A stretch of 64,000 nucleotides of DNA, taken from the NCBI GenBank assembly GCA_018398575.1, contig JAGTXZ010000002.1, forward strand, positions 1,242,501 through 1,306,500, read 5' to 3'. Positions 52,958 to 63,821 of the stretch are shown one piece after another. This DNA is from Ampelomyces quisqualis. Its lineage: Eukaryota; Ascomycota; Dothideomycetes; Pleosporales; Phaeosphaeriaceae. Under the pieces are notes generated by a model, which ran no database searches, was not told the DNA's origin, and was given only the letters and a program-made list of their open reading frames with translations. Made by a program: the position numbers and the translations under genes. How positions within the stretch are numbered: position 1 is the stretch's first letter; every line of letters begins with the position of its first letter.

Positions 52958-53851
52958 CTACTTCAGTTGCACAGATGTGCCAACGTCCTCCTCGTGCCCA
53001 AACGGCGCCGCATCGCCGTCTGGCACCCTCCGAACCTTCAGGTGCGCCTCCGCACCGAACATGCCGACGACTCCAATCCTCTTCTCCAGCGGGCCCCAGA
53101 TCTTCACCGGCGGCACCTCGCCCCTCATCAGCTCCCGGCCCTCGTGTATCAGCTGATTGGCGGCAAAGCTGCCGGGAGCGTACTTGGGCTCGTAGGGAAC
53201 GCGATCCCACTCCTTCCTCTGCAGACGCAGCAGATTACGCACCATGCCATCAGAGAGCGTGCTCGAAAAGTCGACTTCGCCCGCGTCCTCGGTCTGGGCG
53301 CTCGTAGCCTTCTTGTCGCGCTTCATCGGCGCCTGCTCGCGACCAGCGTCCTTTCCCTTGCCGGCGGTACGGGCTCCCGTGCGCGCACCGAGATTCGGGC
53401 CACGCATGCTGCCGACGGTTGCGTTGCGCGATATCCGGAGCGTGTTGGGGGCGCGGACCATTTTTCTCCCCTCGGGCGGTGTGGCGCCGTGGGTGGTGGT
53501 GGGGCGGGCGGAGAGTTTGGCCATGCGTGGGCTGGCGGCAGGCACATGGCCTGCGTCGACGTCGCCCGGCGCACCCACCGGGGGTTTGCGCGCCACCTGG
53601 CCGCTGGGGAAGTTGCCTCGTGCGAGGCCGCCGGGCTGGATGCGGCGGTTCTGGAGGTTCGTGATCTGTCGCATGGCTGTCTCGGAGCGGGCGCGGCGGG
53701 TGGTGGGATTGGCTGCATCGCTGGGCTTCTCGTCAAGCCGCCGGGCGGAGCTCGAGAGTGCTCGCGTCGTGTTTCCGAGTGCGGGGCAGACATGCACTGG
53801 TAGTGGGCGGCGGAGGACTCCCAGCGAGGGGTACATGCTTCGCTGGGCCAT
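52958..53851 (-). CDS. Probable mitochondrial protein, unknown (ribosomal-like?)
   Basis: Single exon, 297 aa. The N-terminus (MAQRSMYPSLGVLRRP, then TTRALSSSARRLDE) has few acids and ends in a typical fungal mitochondrial cleavage context. Residues 40-190 are basic, Arg/Pro/Gly-rich and disordered. The conserved-looking part is about 215-285: MVRNLLRLQRKEWDRVPYEP, KYAPGSFAANQLIHEGREL, and IWGPLEKRIGVVGMFG. The basic character and small folded end would suit a mitochondrial ribosomal or RNA-associated protein, but I cannot assign a subunit. It is head-to-head with CDC26, 401 bp apart. Long frames on the other strand here are GC-driven shadows. Confidence 0.65.
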   Translation of the reverse strand: MAQRSMYPSLGVLRRPLPVHVCPALGNTTRALSSSARRLDEKPSDAANPTTRRARSETAMRQITNLQNRRIQPGGLARGNFPSGQVARKPPVGAPGDVDAGHVPAASPRMAKLSARPTTTHGATPPEGRKMVRAPNTLRISRNATVGSMRGPNLGARTGARTAGKGKDAGREQAPMKRDKKATSAQTEDAGEVDFSSTLSDGMVRNLLRLQRKEWDRVPYEPKYAPGSFAANQLIHEGRELMRGEVPPVKIWGPLEKRIGVVGMFGAEAHLKVRRVPDGDAAPFGHEEDVGTSVQLK

Positions 53852-54252
53852 GACGGTGTGTGTTCATGTAATGCTTCGTGTGGCCGCTGGCGGTGCCGTC
53901 GTCGACTTGGCCAGCTTTTCGACTTGGCCATGTCTTGGCGCGCAGGGATCACGTGCGCCCGGCTTTCACCCCGCAACCCTCATCAACATGGTTTGAACAG
54001 CTCTTATCGCGCGCAAATCCGACAGCGGCTTCCTTGGCGTCTCATCGCACTGTGTCAACAACGGCTCTCACTCTCATCACACCTCACCCTCGGCCAACAT
54101 TGCCGCGTCTCGACTCTCAACCACCTCCGCCCGCACCAGCACAGTGTACAACAAGCAACCCGACCCAGTCGCTCTTTTACAGCATTCACACTCATTTTTG
54201 GAATTTTGGCATCTCTTTCGTCCGACCCCATCGCACCCGGCCTCTCCTCACC
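53852..54252. promoter_or_regulatory. Divergent promoter region upstream of CDC26
   Basis: 401 bp between outward-facing start codons. The GC-rich sequence gives long chance frames on both strands. Confidence 0.5.
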
Positions 54253-54471
54253 ATGCTTCGCCGCCCCGCCACCACGATTCAGCTCACTGCGGCTGATGTG
54301 GAGCAGTATGAAGCCAACCGGCAGCGCAAGCTGTGGGACCAGCAGCAGGCCCAATTGCACGCCTCCTCTCAGTCCACCGACGCATCCGACAAGACCAAAG
54401 AGCAGGCCGCTCCGTCTGTTCCCATGAAGAGCAAGAAGGATCGCATCATGGGAGGGGGCCGCGCCAATTGA
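54253..54471 (+). CDS. CDC26: Anaphase-promoting complex subunit Cdc26
   Basis: Small APC/C subunit that stabilises the TPR protein Cdc16/Apc6 by inserting its N-terminus. Single exon, 72 aa from ATG 54253. It has the family's opening MLRRPATTIQLTAADVEQYE (Met-Leu-Arg-Arg-Pro, then Thr-Thr-Ile and Leu-Thr-x-x-Asp-Val/Ile), then a charged helix and a Ser/Lys tail ending RIMGGGRAN. An upstream in-frame extension of over 120 codons is open only because the region is GC-rich; the conserved start fixes the ATG. Such a short gene is easily missed. Confidence 0.82.
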   Translation: MLRRPATTIQLTAADVEQYEANRQRKLWDQQQAQLHASSQSTDASDKTKEQAAPSVPMKSKKDRIMGGGRAN

Positions 54472-55356
54472 TGCCGCCCCGCTCGACCGGATGCCCGCCC
54501 GCACTTTTGTTCTCGCTCAAGATTTCGTTCGCACAGCTTACACCGGACCTTCTGAGCGCATGCACGTGCAAAGAAGCGACGCGTTGTGTACGCCCACTCA
54601 ATCCTTCAGCGTTACCAAGGCTTCTTGGCTCTCGCGCACTTCTGTTTCTCGCCATCTGTACGACAACTATGGCATTGCGGCATCTTTTGGCCTTTTTCGG
54701 ATACCCGGCGTGTAAATCACGACTTTCTTGCTTGGTATGCTGCATGTGAGCACCCCAATGGCAATGGCTCTCCAACTGGTACTCACACCATACAGAACCA
54801 TTCACTTCTCAACATCTTTTTACCAACTCTTTTCTCAATCTCGCATCGAAGAATGTAGATCGTACGGGTACATGTCCCAGCAGTTGTCTGTCACGTTGAA
54901 CGTGCTTTTTTGTGAGTCGTACCGCACCGGCACCTTCTCCTCATTTGACATTGGACACTGACAGGATCCAGGGCTACATGTGTCGGATATGTGCGGTGAC
55001 GTTTTTCGGAGAACCAACTTGTCGGAGTCAGGATGAATTTTTGTAAATCAGCACCTCCACAGGACATCGTGCCTAAGTGCTAGGACATTGTGACGTTCAT
55101 GCCTGCGTTAGCATCATCACAGATGGAGGAGCACACCACCCGTTGTAGCGATACCAAGAGAGATTTCCCAATTTCCCTTGCTTCCCAGGCGATCCTGTGA
55201 CAATCCTCCATGTTTTGCATGCTGAGGATTGGAATGTGTCGGCCCACCCGGTTGAGGAATGCTAGGGTCACTTCCCTCCATATCAACCCATGAACCACTG
55301 ACACTTGTGCAGTCTCAGTCAGCTCCGCGTCTTTACACTAGCGTGAGTGAGCAAAC
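54472..55356. promoter_or_regulatory. Intergenic upstream of the repeat-protein gene
   Basis: 885 bp with the CDC26 3' flank and the upstream region of the large secreted protein. No TATA box or clear motif; small frames only. Confidence 0.45.
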
Positions 55357-58300
55357 ATGTCTCATCTTCACGCAGCGTCAGCGCTGCTTCTTCTCTCGTT
55401 GCCTCATGGCCTTGCCGTTCCCCTGGCTCAGGGACTCCCTGACGCGCTTCTTCCAGCTTTCCAGCTTCTGAGCTCCACTGCCGCCGGCGTGGCTGTCCCT
55501 TCACCAACTGGTGAAGTACTTGCGCTACTCAATCCAGCCGTCTCACCCAGTCTACCGGAGCCATCAGCAGCACCTCTCGATGTGATCACCGGAGGCGTAC
55601 TCACCTCAGATGAGCTGCCTGCTGCGGGTAGCCCTATCCCGCTTCCCAGTCCCATCGGAGAACCCATATTCCCAGGCGGACCCGAGAACGAGCTAATCGA
55701 CCCCGTGCCTACGCCTGTTGGCTCTGTTTCACTCCCGCTCGCACCGGAGCTTATAGACGACGTGTCCGCTGCCATCGATGCACTACCAACCCCACTTGAT
55801 GCTGCGGTATCTGCTGCCCTGGATGCGGTCCCGACGCCCCTCGAGTCTGGTGTCTTCAACTTCACTGTGTTAAACTCCACTGTGCCTCTTGTGACGGAGC
55901 TGCCCGAACCAGAAGTGATCTCCGTGCCCATCAACGCCACTATTCTGAATTCTACCGCGCCACTTGAGACGGACCTTCCTGAGCCAGAAGTTCTGCCAGT
56001 TCCCATCAACGGCACCGTTCTAAACTCCACTGAGCCTCTTGTGACAGACATTCTTGAGCCACAAGTGCTTCCGCTGCCTACCGATTTCTTCCTTGAACCG
56101 ATCCTATCCGTCTTACCCGATGGCTCTGTGACCGAGCTTCCAGCTGCAATTGAGACTCCAATTCCGACCGAGACTATATTGCCTGACCCAATCGTTGATT
56201 CGATCCCGCCTCTCAGCCCCCCATCGCAGACTCTGGAGTTGGCATCATTCACCAACCTGATCCAAGGAATCGCCAATATCATCAGCAGTCTCTTCAGCAT
56301 TCTTCCACCAGATGCGGTTGCAGCAGTCACTCCCCCAGCCGAAGAAAACACGATTATTTCAGAGCCATTTGTGCCCAACGTCGATGTACCAGTCGCGCCG
56401 CTCCCGGTGGTCAATGAAACCACCAATGGCACTGTCTTCAAGAGACAAGCTTCTACAATAGCCAGTACTTCACAGGTTCCTGTTACAATTGTACTAGACC
56501 TAGTCGAGAGTATTCTTGATATGGCCTTTGGCCTGGTCAACGTCGGACCAGTCCTCAGTGAAAACCTTGCACCCGTAAAGAATGTCCTGGAATCCGTAAG
56601 TAATGTCCTGGAACCCGTAAAGAATGTCCTGGAACCCGTAAAGAATGTCCTGGAACCCGTAAAGAATGTCCTGGAACCCGTGAAGAATGTCCTGGAACCC
56701 GTCAACCCACTACTCTCGACGCTCAATCTTGACTCGCTCCTCGGAGGCCCCAGACCAAACACGAAGCGCGACTTGGAATTTGAACCCGTGGATTCTGCTA
56801 TGGTTGCTGAGATCTTGAAGAGTATGTTGGAAATTATCGCCACTCTTTTCTCTCAGGTCACCAGCGCGGCTCCTAGGCCTCTTGTCTCAGCATTGCCGGT
56901 GGATGTTCCGGCCGTTCTCTCATCGGTTCTATCGTCGGCTCTGCCATCAGTGTCACCCACGAGCCTGCCAGTCGATCTCCCGACAACTCTTCCAGTTGCT
57001 GCTCCCATCGACTTGCCCACTGATCTGCCAACGGATCTGCCGATGGATCTGCCCACCGATCTCCCAACCGACCTGCCTACCAATCTTCCGTTGGATCTTC
57101 CAACCAATCTGCCAGTCGACCTCCCAACCTCCCTCCCAACTGATCTGCCAATCGACCTACCCACTGATATTCCCATGGATCTTCCAACAACCTTGCCAAT
57201 GGACCTCCCAACCGAACTACCAACAGACCTACTAGTCCGCGAGCTCAGCAAGCGTGACACTCTGACAGCTGAGCAACAAGCCCGTCTTTCCACCATTGCC
57301 GCCAAGAACTCAAAGCTCCAGTTGGCCCTCGAAAAGCTCCAAGCTGTTCAGCAAAGCCACCTTGCCAAGCGTGAACAGGTTCCCGGAGAAATCAACGCTG
57401 TGACCAACCTCTTCCCCACCATCTTCAATCTCCTCAACACTGTACTTGATCTTGTTACCAAGGTACCTGCAGTCAAGGGCGTGACTGGCGCTGTGCCTGA
57501 TCCTGCTCCTGTTCTTGCTGGAGCATTGGGATCTCTGGGTGGCCTTCAACCTCTTACTGCGCCTTTGGCGCCTATCGTTAACCCTATTGTGGACCCGCTG
57601 GTCAACAATATTCCGGACCCTAATGCGCTTCTGACTGGCGCTTTGGGATCACTTGGTGGTCTTGCTCCGGCGCCTCCTGTCTCTGCGGCTACCGGCGTAC
57701 CTCTGCCAGCTGCCGTTCTCTCCGGCGCCTTACAACCGTTGGTTCCAGCTGTCGCACCTCTGGTTTCTCTTGCAGGTCCAATTGTCAGCGGTCTGCCAAA
57801 CCCTGCTACATTGGTCACTGGAGCATTGGGATCTGTGGGTGGACTCGCCCCTCTCGCTCCTGTCGTAAGCCCCTTAGCTAGCGGTCTGCCTGACACCAAC
57901 GCAGTTCTCACTGGAGCTTTAGGATCTCTCGGGGGACTCGCCCCTCTCGCTCCTGTCGTGAGCTCAGTGGTTAGTGGCCTCCCTGCCGTGGCCAGCGGAG
58001 CTTTGGGATCCTTGGGCGCTCGAAGCCCGACTCTTCGTGCTCGTCAACAGCTGGGAACGCTAGGCGGCCTCGGTGGACTGGGAAGTCTCGGTGGCTTGGG
58101 ATCTGTGGTTACCCCAGTCAAGAGCGCTGTCAGCTCTATCCCCGTTGTCAGCTCAGTTCCTCTCGTCAACACTCTGATTCAGCCAACTGCAGGTCTCCTC
58201 GCAGGTAACAACCCGGCTGGAGGACTGACTGGCCTTCTGACCAACAACCCCATTAGTCAACTCACTGGCGTTATCAGCGGCGACGCCGCTGTCGCTGCTG

Positions 58301-60042
58301 GCTTGGGCTCTGGTCTCAGCGGTACGGGCCTCGCTGAGCCAGCCACTGGAGGTGCTGCTGTGGGTGCTGGCGTCGTAGGTCTTGACGATACCGCCGCTGC
58401 CGTTGGGAATGCTGCTGCTGGACTTCCCACAGACGTGCTCGGCGTTGTATCTGACGTCATCGCCAACCCTCCCGTGAATGTAAATACCGGTGCTCTTAAC
58501 AACAACGTCCTCAGCGGATTGACCGAGGTTCTAGGTGGCAATTCTGCCACTGGATTGGTTGACGCTATTGTTCCCGTGACAAGCCCAGTTCTCAACACTG
58601 TCGCGCCTGTTTCAAGCATCCTTGAGCCCGCGGTCGAAGGTGTGGCACCCGTGGTCAACAATCTGGTGACACCTGTAGCTGGAGCCGCCAAACCTGTGAC
58701 CGATCCATTGGCGCCCGTTGTCGACCTCGCGAAGCCCGCTGTCGGAGTACTCACTCCTGCGCTCGACGTCGCACCCGTGGTTTCTGCTATCAAACCCCTT
58801 GTCAGCCCTTTCACTCCGGCCTTTAGTGCTCTCGCACCAGTAATCAGCCCTGTCACGCCTCTACTTGGAGCAGCCAACCCCTTACTGGCTGGTGTGTCAC
58901 TGATCCCCGTTGTGTCTACATCGGCCAGCAGTGCTGCTTCGTCAGCGTCAACTCCCCAGGCTCAAATCTTTGGTTCTTTTCTTCCCCTCCCCCCGGCAGC
59001 GTCGCCTATCACAAACCTTCTCGCGCCTGCTCTTAATATCCTTCCTGCAGTCCTACCACCCGTCGTCGGCGGCGTTGCACCTGTTACCAACGCTGCCCAA
59101 CCAGTGGTCGAGGCTGTCAAGCCTGTCACGGGCGTTGTCAACTCGATTCTTCCTTCCGCCGTTCTTACGCAAATTCAGCAAGTCCTCAATGTACTCAGGA
59201 ATCTTCTTGGTTTGAAGGTCTTGCCTCTCTCAAAAAGAGATGCCTCGGTGAGTACTTTCCCCATCTTGCCTCGACCACAAATCCATGTCGCAGAGAATGG
59301 TATCGAATACATTCCAAATAATGCAGCGCACTTCGTCAAGGCACCAGCACAATGGGCTTATAGAAAGAGACACGGAAAGCTTACCATACACCCCCAGGCA
59401 TCTCTCGAGAAGCGTCAAGTCTTCACCCAAACCACCACCGCCAAGAATTTCATCAAAAAATGGCACACTATCGGTGCCGCCCTCACAGAAGTCAATCGAG
59501 GTATCGTCAACGAGCTGATGCAAGTCTTCCTGGATCCCAGCAGCATACCCGTACCAGCAACCGCTCTACGCAACTACCCCAAGCAACTTCGAGACTTCAT
59601 CCTGGAATACTTCATCTTTGCGCAATACCTCAACGACAACGACGTCCCCGTCGAAGACCGAATCGACATCTTGCGCGCAATGTTTGACAACTCTGCATTG
59701 TCCCTCACCAGCAAGCGCAGCATGCGCAACGGACGCAGACAAACCGGCACTGCTGAAGACGGTCACCCAGACACCGGCCCCCTCCTCGATGACGCGGAAA
59801 AGTTTGGCCCAGAGTATCTGGCACAACTCCTCGGTCCATCGGGCACTCTCGATCCCATGAACCTTCTGCACCCGGAGCATCGCAAGCTCTATGCTGCAGA
59901 GGATCAAGATGCTTCAGACTCCGTGGACGGCGACTCTTCCGAGACCGAGGATGTCGGCTCGTTTGTCCAAGACACTTGGGGCGGAGAGGTGCCGATTGAC
60001 GCGCATGCGGACGAGTACGCTGATGCGGGCACGATTTATTAA
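55357..60042 (+). CDS. Secreted repeat protein with many Kex2 sites, 1561 aa
   Basis: Single uninterrupted frame. A signal peptide (MSHLHAASALLLLSLPHG, then LAVPLAQG) opens a Pro/Val/Leu/Ala-rich protein. Repeat families in order: three N-glycosylation-type modules (VLNST...LPEPEVLPVPI, 55850-56090), six 7-aa units NVLEPVK, about twenty 4-aa DLPT-like units, four to five ALGSLGGLAPLAPVVSGLP modules (57505-58010), and Val/Pro/Ala-rich runs (VAPVV, KPVTDPLAP). Lys-Arg sites followed by a new segment occur at about residues 362, 470, 632, 671, 1293, 1337, 1352 and 1453. The C-terminal about 200 residues look globular (FIKKWHTIGAALTEVNRGIVNELM, LRNYPKQLRDFILEYFIFAQ). It is most likely a Kex2-processed wall or secreted protein. 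I know no named family. No GPI signal is visible. Confidence 0.75.
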   Translation: MSHLHAASALLLLSLPHGLAVPLAQGLPDALLPAFQLLSSTAAGVAVPSPTGEVLALLNPAVSPSLPEPSAAPLDVITGGVLTSDELPAAGSPIPLPSPIGEPIFPGGPENELIDPVPTPVGSVSLPLAPELIDDVSAAIDALPTPLDAAVSAALDAVPTPLESGVFNFTVLNSTVPLVTELPEPEVISVPINATILNSTAPLETDLPEPEVLPVPINGTVLNSTEPLVTDILEPQVLPLPTDFFLEPILSVLPDGSVTELPAAIETPIPTETILPDPIVDSIPPLSPPSQTLELASFTNLIQGIANIISSLFSILPPDAVAAVTPPAEENTIISEPFVPNVDVPVAPLPVVNETTNGTVFKRQASTIASTSQVPVTIVLDLVESILDMAFGLVNVGPVLSENLAPVKNVLESVSNVLEPVKNVLEPVKNVLEPVKNVLEPVKNVLEPVNPLLSTLNLDSLLGGPRPNTKRDLEFEPVDSAMVAEILKSMLEIIATLFSQVTSAAPRPLVSALPVDVPAVLSSVLSSALPSVSPTSLPVDLPTTLPVAAPIDLPTDLPTDLPMDLPTDLPTDLPTNLPLDLPTNLPVDLPTSLPTDLPIDLPTDIPMDLPTTLPMDLPTELPTDLLVRELSKRDTLTAEQQARLSTIAAKNSKLQLALEKLQAVQQSHLAKREQVPGEINAVTNLFPTIFNLLNTVLDLVTKVPAVKGVTGAVPDPAPVLAGALGSLGGLQPLTAPLAPIVNPIVDPLVNNIPDPNALLTGALGSLGGLAPAPPVSAATGVPLPAAVLSGALQPLVPAVAPLVSLAGPIVSGLPNPATLVTGALGSVGGLAPLAPVVSPLASGLPDTNAVLTGALGSLGGLAPLAPVVSSVVSGLPAVASGALGSLGARSPTLRARQQLGTLGGLGGLGSLGGLGSVVTPVKSAVSSIPVVSSVPLVNTLIQPTAGLLAGNNPAGGLTGLLTNNPISQLTGVISGDAAVAAGLGSGLSGTGLAEPATGGAAVGAGVVGLDDTAAAVGNAAAGLPTDVLGVVSDVIANPPVNVNTGALNNNVLSGLTEVLGGNSATGLVDAIVPVTSPVLNTVAPVSSILEPAVEGVAPVVNNLVTPVAGAAKPVTDPLAPVVDLAKPAVGVLTPALDVAPVVSAIKPLVSPFTPAFSALAPVISPVTPLLGAANPLLAGVSLIPVVSTSASSAASSASTPQAQIFGSFLPLPPAASPITNLLAPALNILPAVLPPVVGGVAPVTNAAQPVVEAVKPVTGVVNSILPSAVLTQIQQVLNVLRNLLGLKVLPLSKRDASVSTFPILPRPQIHVAENGIEYIPNNAAHFVKAPAQWAYRKRHGKLTIHPQASLEKRQVFTQTTTAKNFIKKWHTIGAALTEVNRGIVNELMQVFLDPSSIPVPATALRNYPKQLRDFILEYFIFAQYLNDNDVPVEDRIDILRAMFDNSALSLTSKRSMRNGRRQTGTAEDGHPDTGPLLDDAEKFGPEYLAQLLGPSGTLDPMNLLHPEHRKLYAAEDQDASDSVDGDSSETEDVGSFVQDTWGGEVPIDAHADEYADAGTIY
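56581..56706 (+). repeat. 21-bp tandem repeat, six units, coding
   Basis: Units begin at 56581, 56602, 56623, 56644, 56665 and 56686 and encode NVLEPVK with minor variants. Nucleotide identity between neighbours is nearly complete, so the expansion is recent. Confidence 0.93.
56966..57231 (+). repeat. 12-bp degenerate tandem repeat (DLPT), coding
   Basis: About twenty 4-residue units of the type Asp-Leu-Pro-Thr with substitutions at the first position (Asp, Asn, Thr, Glu) and the last. Codons differ between units, so this array is older than the 21-bp array upstream. Confidence 0.88.
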
Positions 60043-63000
60043 TGGAATGATTCAATGGTGAGTAGCGGCTGTACATGACCTGTTCAGTCAGGAACGCTGA
60101 CCTGTCCAGACATGACCCGCGCATCAGACTTTTGTCTGCTGAAATGAAGCTTACGATTCATGGACCAGGCTATGCGGTGGAAAGGAAAATTGGCGGAGGA
60201 GAATGTCAAGGACTTTGTTGTTTGGACGATATGTTTCGCAGTGAGACCACTGATCTGATGTCCTAATGAACGCTTATCTTTCTTATAACGACTACAATGT
60301 AAAACTCTCTCCAGATCAGCCCGTGTCACTGAATGTATGTGGTGATCGTGTCGCGACCGAAGCCCGAGTTGACCCGCGATGCCCCCAAACTTACCACCAC
60401 ACCACCTTGCGACGTGGTTCGCAGTCCGACTCCAGAGCCAGCACCAGATCAGTACCGGTTTCTCCACGCTTGCTCGTACATCGCCAACATTTCGACGTCG
60501 AAACTTCTGTCGTCTGCACGCCCGCTCGGCAGGTACATTTCGCTAATCGTCTGCCCAACACGAATATGGGACAAGCTTATACGGGGGCAGACCACAAAAC
60601 AACGCTCGATGGAGATGCACCAGATGAAGCGGGCGATTATTTGGGCCTTGCTTATGTGTGCACGTTCAAAGCCGTGAGTTGTAACCCAACAGTTTTGGGA
60701 ACCAACACCAACACACAACCCCTACAGTAGTGCAGCCCAACATGTGGAAAGCCTGTAAGCGAAGTGTTTGTCCCCTGCTTTCCAAGTACGCTCCACCTTG
60801 TTGTTTCACGAATCCACTACTCTGGCACTTGATCGGCAGCGCTGCTTGACTCATCAGTGTTTGATTTACACCATGACTGCATGTGTTTCGGCGACGTCGT
60901 TTGGAACGAGATGGTTACCGACATTGTGCTGTAGGGCTAGCTAGCTGTGAGTCTGCGACACGATGGTGCGGTGTCATGATTTCCGTGCTCCCGTCGGAGC
61001 ATGCTTCCGCTTCGGGGAGGAGGGAAGAGGTATGTGCCATGTGGCGTTGCGTGACGGCATGTTGGGTTGTCTTTCCCGACTGTTTGAAATGCTTGACACG
61101 GGAGAGCGACATGCAGATAGACGGTACGCGATAAGAATGGTGGAGGTGGGAGGAGACTGAGTGCAGTACCTGACAGATGCTACTACAGTCTCAGTGTTTG
61201 ATTTTTCCTTGCCGTCATCTGCGTTAGCCTCTACGACAGCACAATCAGCGAACGGCCTCATTCAGTCGGTTCCTTCCGAGGACATGGCGTGGCAATTGTT
61301 TGGAAATTGGTGGAGTTGGAACAGTCAGCTCGTAATTGCAAGATTGACAGTGCTCAAAGATAGGTCGGAGTGTTCCGAGTGTGGGAGGACATCCGGCTTC
61401 TGGAACTTCTGTAAATGCTGGGCGTTGACGATAGCAACGCTGACTCGCTGAGCTGGAAACATTATCGAGAGGAACGCCTGGTCCTTGCATCTTTATGGTT
61501 GATTTCTTTCTTGAGAAAGATGAACTAAAATTGAACAATTTGCCCGCACAGATGCTTGAAGAATCTATCAAGTGTTAAGCTGCGATATCGAAGTGCATGG
61601 CAGTCACCAAGATCAGGTTCTTGGGTCCTTTGCCAATGGAGGATGAAGGGTAATCGTTCCGTCAGTCCTGTAAGGTAGACCGATAGGATGGTTGATGGGG
61701 TCGTGCATGCCATGCTCTTCCGTGATCCGCGGCACTACCGAATGCCCGAGGAACAAAATCCTTGCAACATGGTATCAGGTTGGCAACACTGGGAATAGAG
61801 ATCCAAATTCCAAGATGGGCTGAGAATTTGAAGATCTGGGCAACTTACAAGGCATTGATTGATATATTCATTGGTATCGTAATGTCATCGCTTTGATGAT
61901 TCATATGGAAGGTGGATTACGATCATGGCTCTAGTGCGCATGGTATGCCACCTCGAAGCCTGCAAGCGATGAATGATTGCGGGACAATAGTCACAGTGAT
62001 AGATTTCTTCTGTGCCCACGAGATTTCTGTGCGCAAGGTAGCAATGGTGAAGTCCCACATGTCGGTCTTGTCACTCTGTCCAATATTGACATCAAGAGGG
62101 TAGTGTCAAGGGCCCAGGGTTACTCAGCCTTCGCTCCTTGAAGTGTTTATTATGCCTGCGGCCTCGGTATACAAGAAAGCGGGCGATGAAACAAGGACGG
62201 ATGCTGCGGAAGCTGCTCGGTTAACAAAACTGAAAGTTTTGTTGTGTTCGTTGCGGCTCATTCAAATTCTGTATGCGTTAGAAGGGATAGCTCGCTGGTG
62301 TTGATTCGTTGTTGCTTGCAACCTGAAGAGCGATGAATGTCATTTTCATGTGAGAGAACGAATTAGCTCATGTCAGTATAGTGTATCTGTAATGTTGAGC
62401 TCACAGCTCTTGTGAAACCAAAGAACTTCAGAGGATTCGGTAGTGGCTGGAAGCGAGTAGACGACGGCCTGGCATAACGCAGGAACTGGCGCTATCCTGG
62501 ATTAGAAACGCCTGCTACCTGATGGCAAACTTGATGTGCACAAAGTCAGGCCCCACATAGAGAAGACCGAGTACGTTGCGGTGCAAAATATCTCTTTCAT
62601 GGGTATCGCGAGAGGTAAAAGGTGGTGGTGTCGATGGAAGATGGTGCCGGAAAAGGCAACATGTGATCATAGTGTCACAATCGGAGTGGCCGCAATCTGA
62701 CCCCATCGTGACCAATAGGACAGCCCTACGCTCAGGCTGCTTTGCACGCTTGTTACTCGCTCCCTCCGCTTAGTTCGTGGGAACGGGTACGCGTTCGTTG
62801 GGCCGCAAGAAGGATGACGTTCCAATGTCCATGCGTCACAACGACTCTCGCACACAGAGCAGGCCATGACCCCGGGAAGAGGTGGCATGCCAAGCGGCCT
62901 ATACCAGATTAAGGAAACTGGTCCCCAATCGATCCACAAGCAATTCTTACATAGGAAGGTATTGTTCAGAGGTTAGGGAAGAGGAAAATGTTAGAGAAAA

Positions 63001-63599
63001 CAAAGGCTATGCCCTCTAAAACAAGGGAGGAGAGATAAATCTTACTGTTTGAATGATAATTCGTCTCAAACTAGACCAGATCTACGCAGCCTGAAACCTT
63101 AGCTCTTACGCGAAGAAGTTAGGCCATGCCACCTCTTGGCGGGTTCATGGTCAGATAACCTGCTTAACACATCTCGCAAGTTGCGGCGACAAGTATCCGC
63201 GCCAAGCATAGATCAACCTCATCACCTATTGCGGGATGAGGTGGCGTCCATTGTAATTTTTTATGACTAAGAAGAACGATGCAACCTGACGGAGATGATC
63301 ACAGAGCATCGTCTGTCAGCACAAATTGAACAGGATACGTCAAATGCTCGGAGAGGCCGCGATTGGAAGCTGAGATTGGGCGGGTCACCAGAAGGCGACT
63401 ATCCTTTGGCCACTCATCTTGACGAACACCACAAGCGTTGCAAGACGACGGACATCTGCGTCGCTGACTTGCTGTTCTGTCGCGTTGACAATCTTCACCA
63501 ACACCTTTTGATCTTGACTTGTTTATCGAAGGACGTTGGTCCACGGTCGCACATGTCGGCGACAACACTCACGATGTCGTTCGCCCATCAAGCACGAGA
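60043..63599. other. 3.5 kb with no supported gene
   Basis: Composition is mixed, and frames such as 60266-60730 or 61161-61451 have no motif, start context or splice support. No tRNA, long repeat or transposon end was found. It is unusual next to the dense block upstream. Confidence 0.4.
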
Positions 63600-63821
63600 T
63601 CTGCTCGCCACGGGAAGTGGCGATGATTGGGTCGCGCGAGCAGTCCCCGTGGAGCAGTGCATCGCACCTACGATGTCTCCACGATCGAATACGACATACC
63701 TACCTGCCCACAGTGCCAAGCGTGCGGAGTGGAAAGCTGCGCGGTGCGAATTGCATTGCACGAGCTCAAAATGTCCCACCTGGTCGCCAGTTTCGGTGCC
63801 TTCTCGAGCCAATACCAGCCT
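63600..63821 (+). CDS. Possible internal exon at right edge, unknown
   Basis: A plus-strand frame (containing TYDVSTIEYDIPTCPQCQACG, then MSHLVASFGAFSSQYQP) runs into a strong donor, CCT|GTGAGT, at 63822. A matching acceptor-like TTGGCCAG follows near 63908-63915. Cys residues in CPQCQACG might bind metal. This could be an exon of a gene continuing beyond the window; the upstream start was not identified. Confidence 0.2.

Noticed and set aside
53244..53996. 250-codon plus-strand frame opposite the mitochondrial-type protein
   Set aside because: Mirror of a GC-rich gene; the minus-strand frame has a presequence and a conserved-looking C-terminus, whereas this one has neither.
55428..56843. 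471-codon open frame antisense to the secreted repeat protein
   Set aside because: It is the complement of a low-complexity Pro/Val/Leu repeat; the Gly/Ser/Thr/Arg product has no domain, and repetitive coding DNA keeps the opposite frame open.
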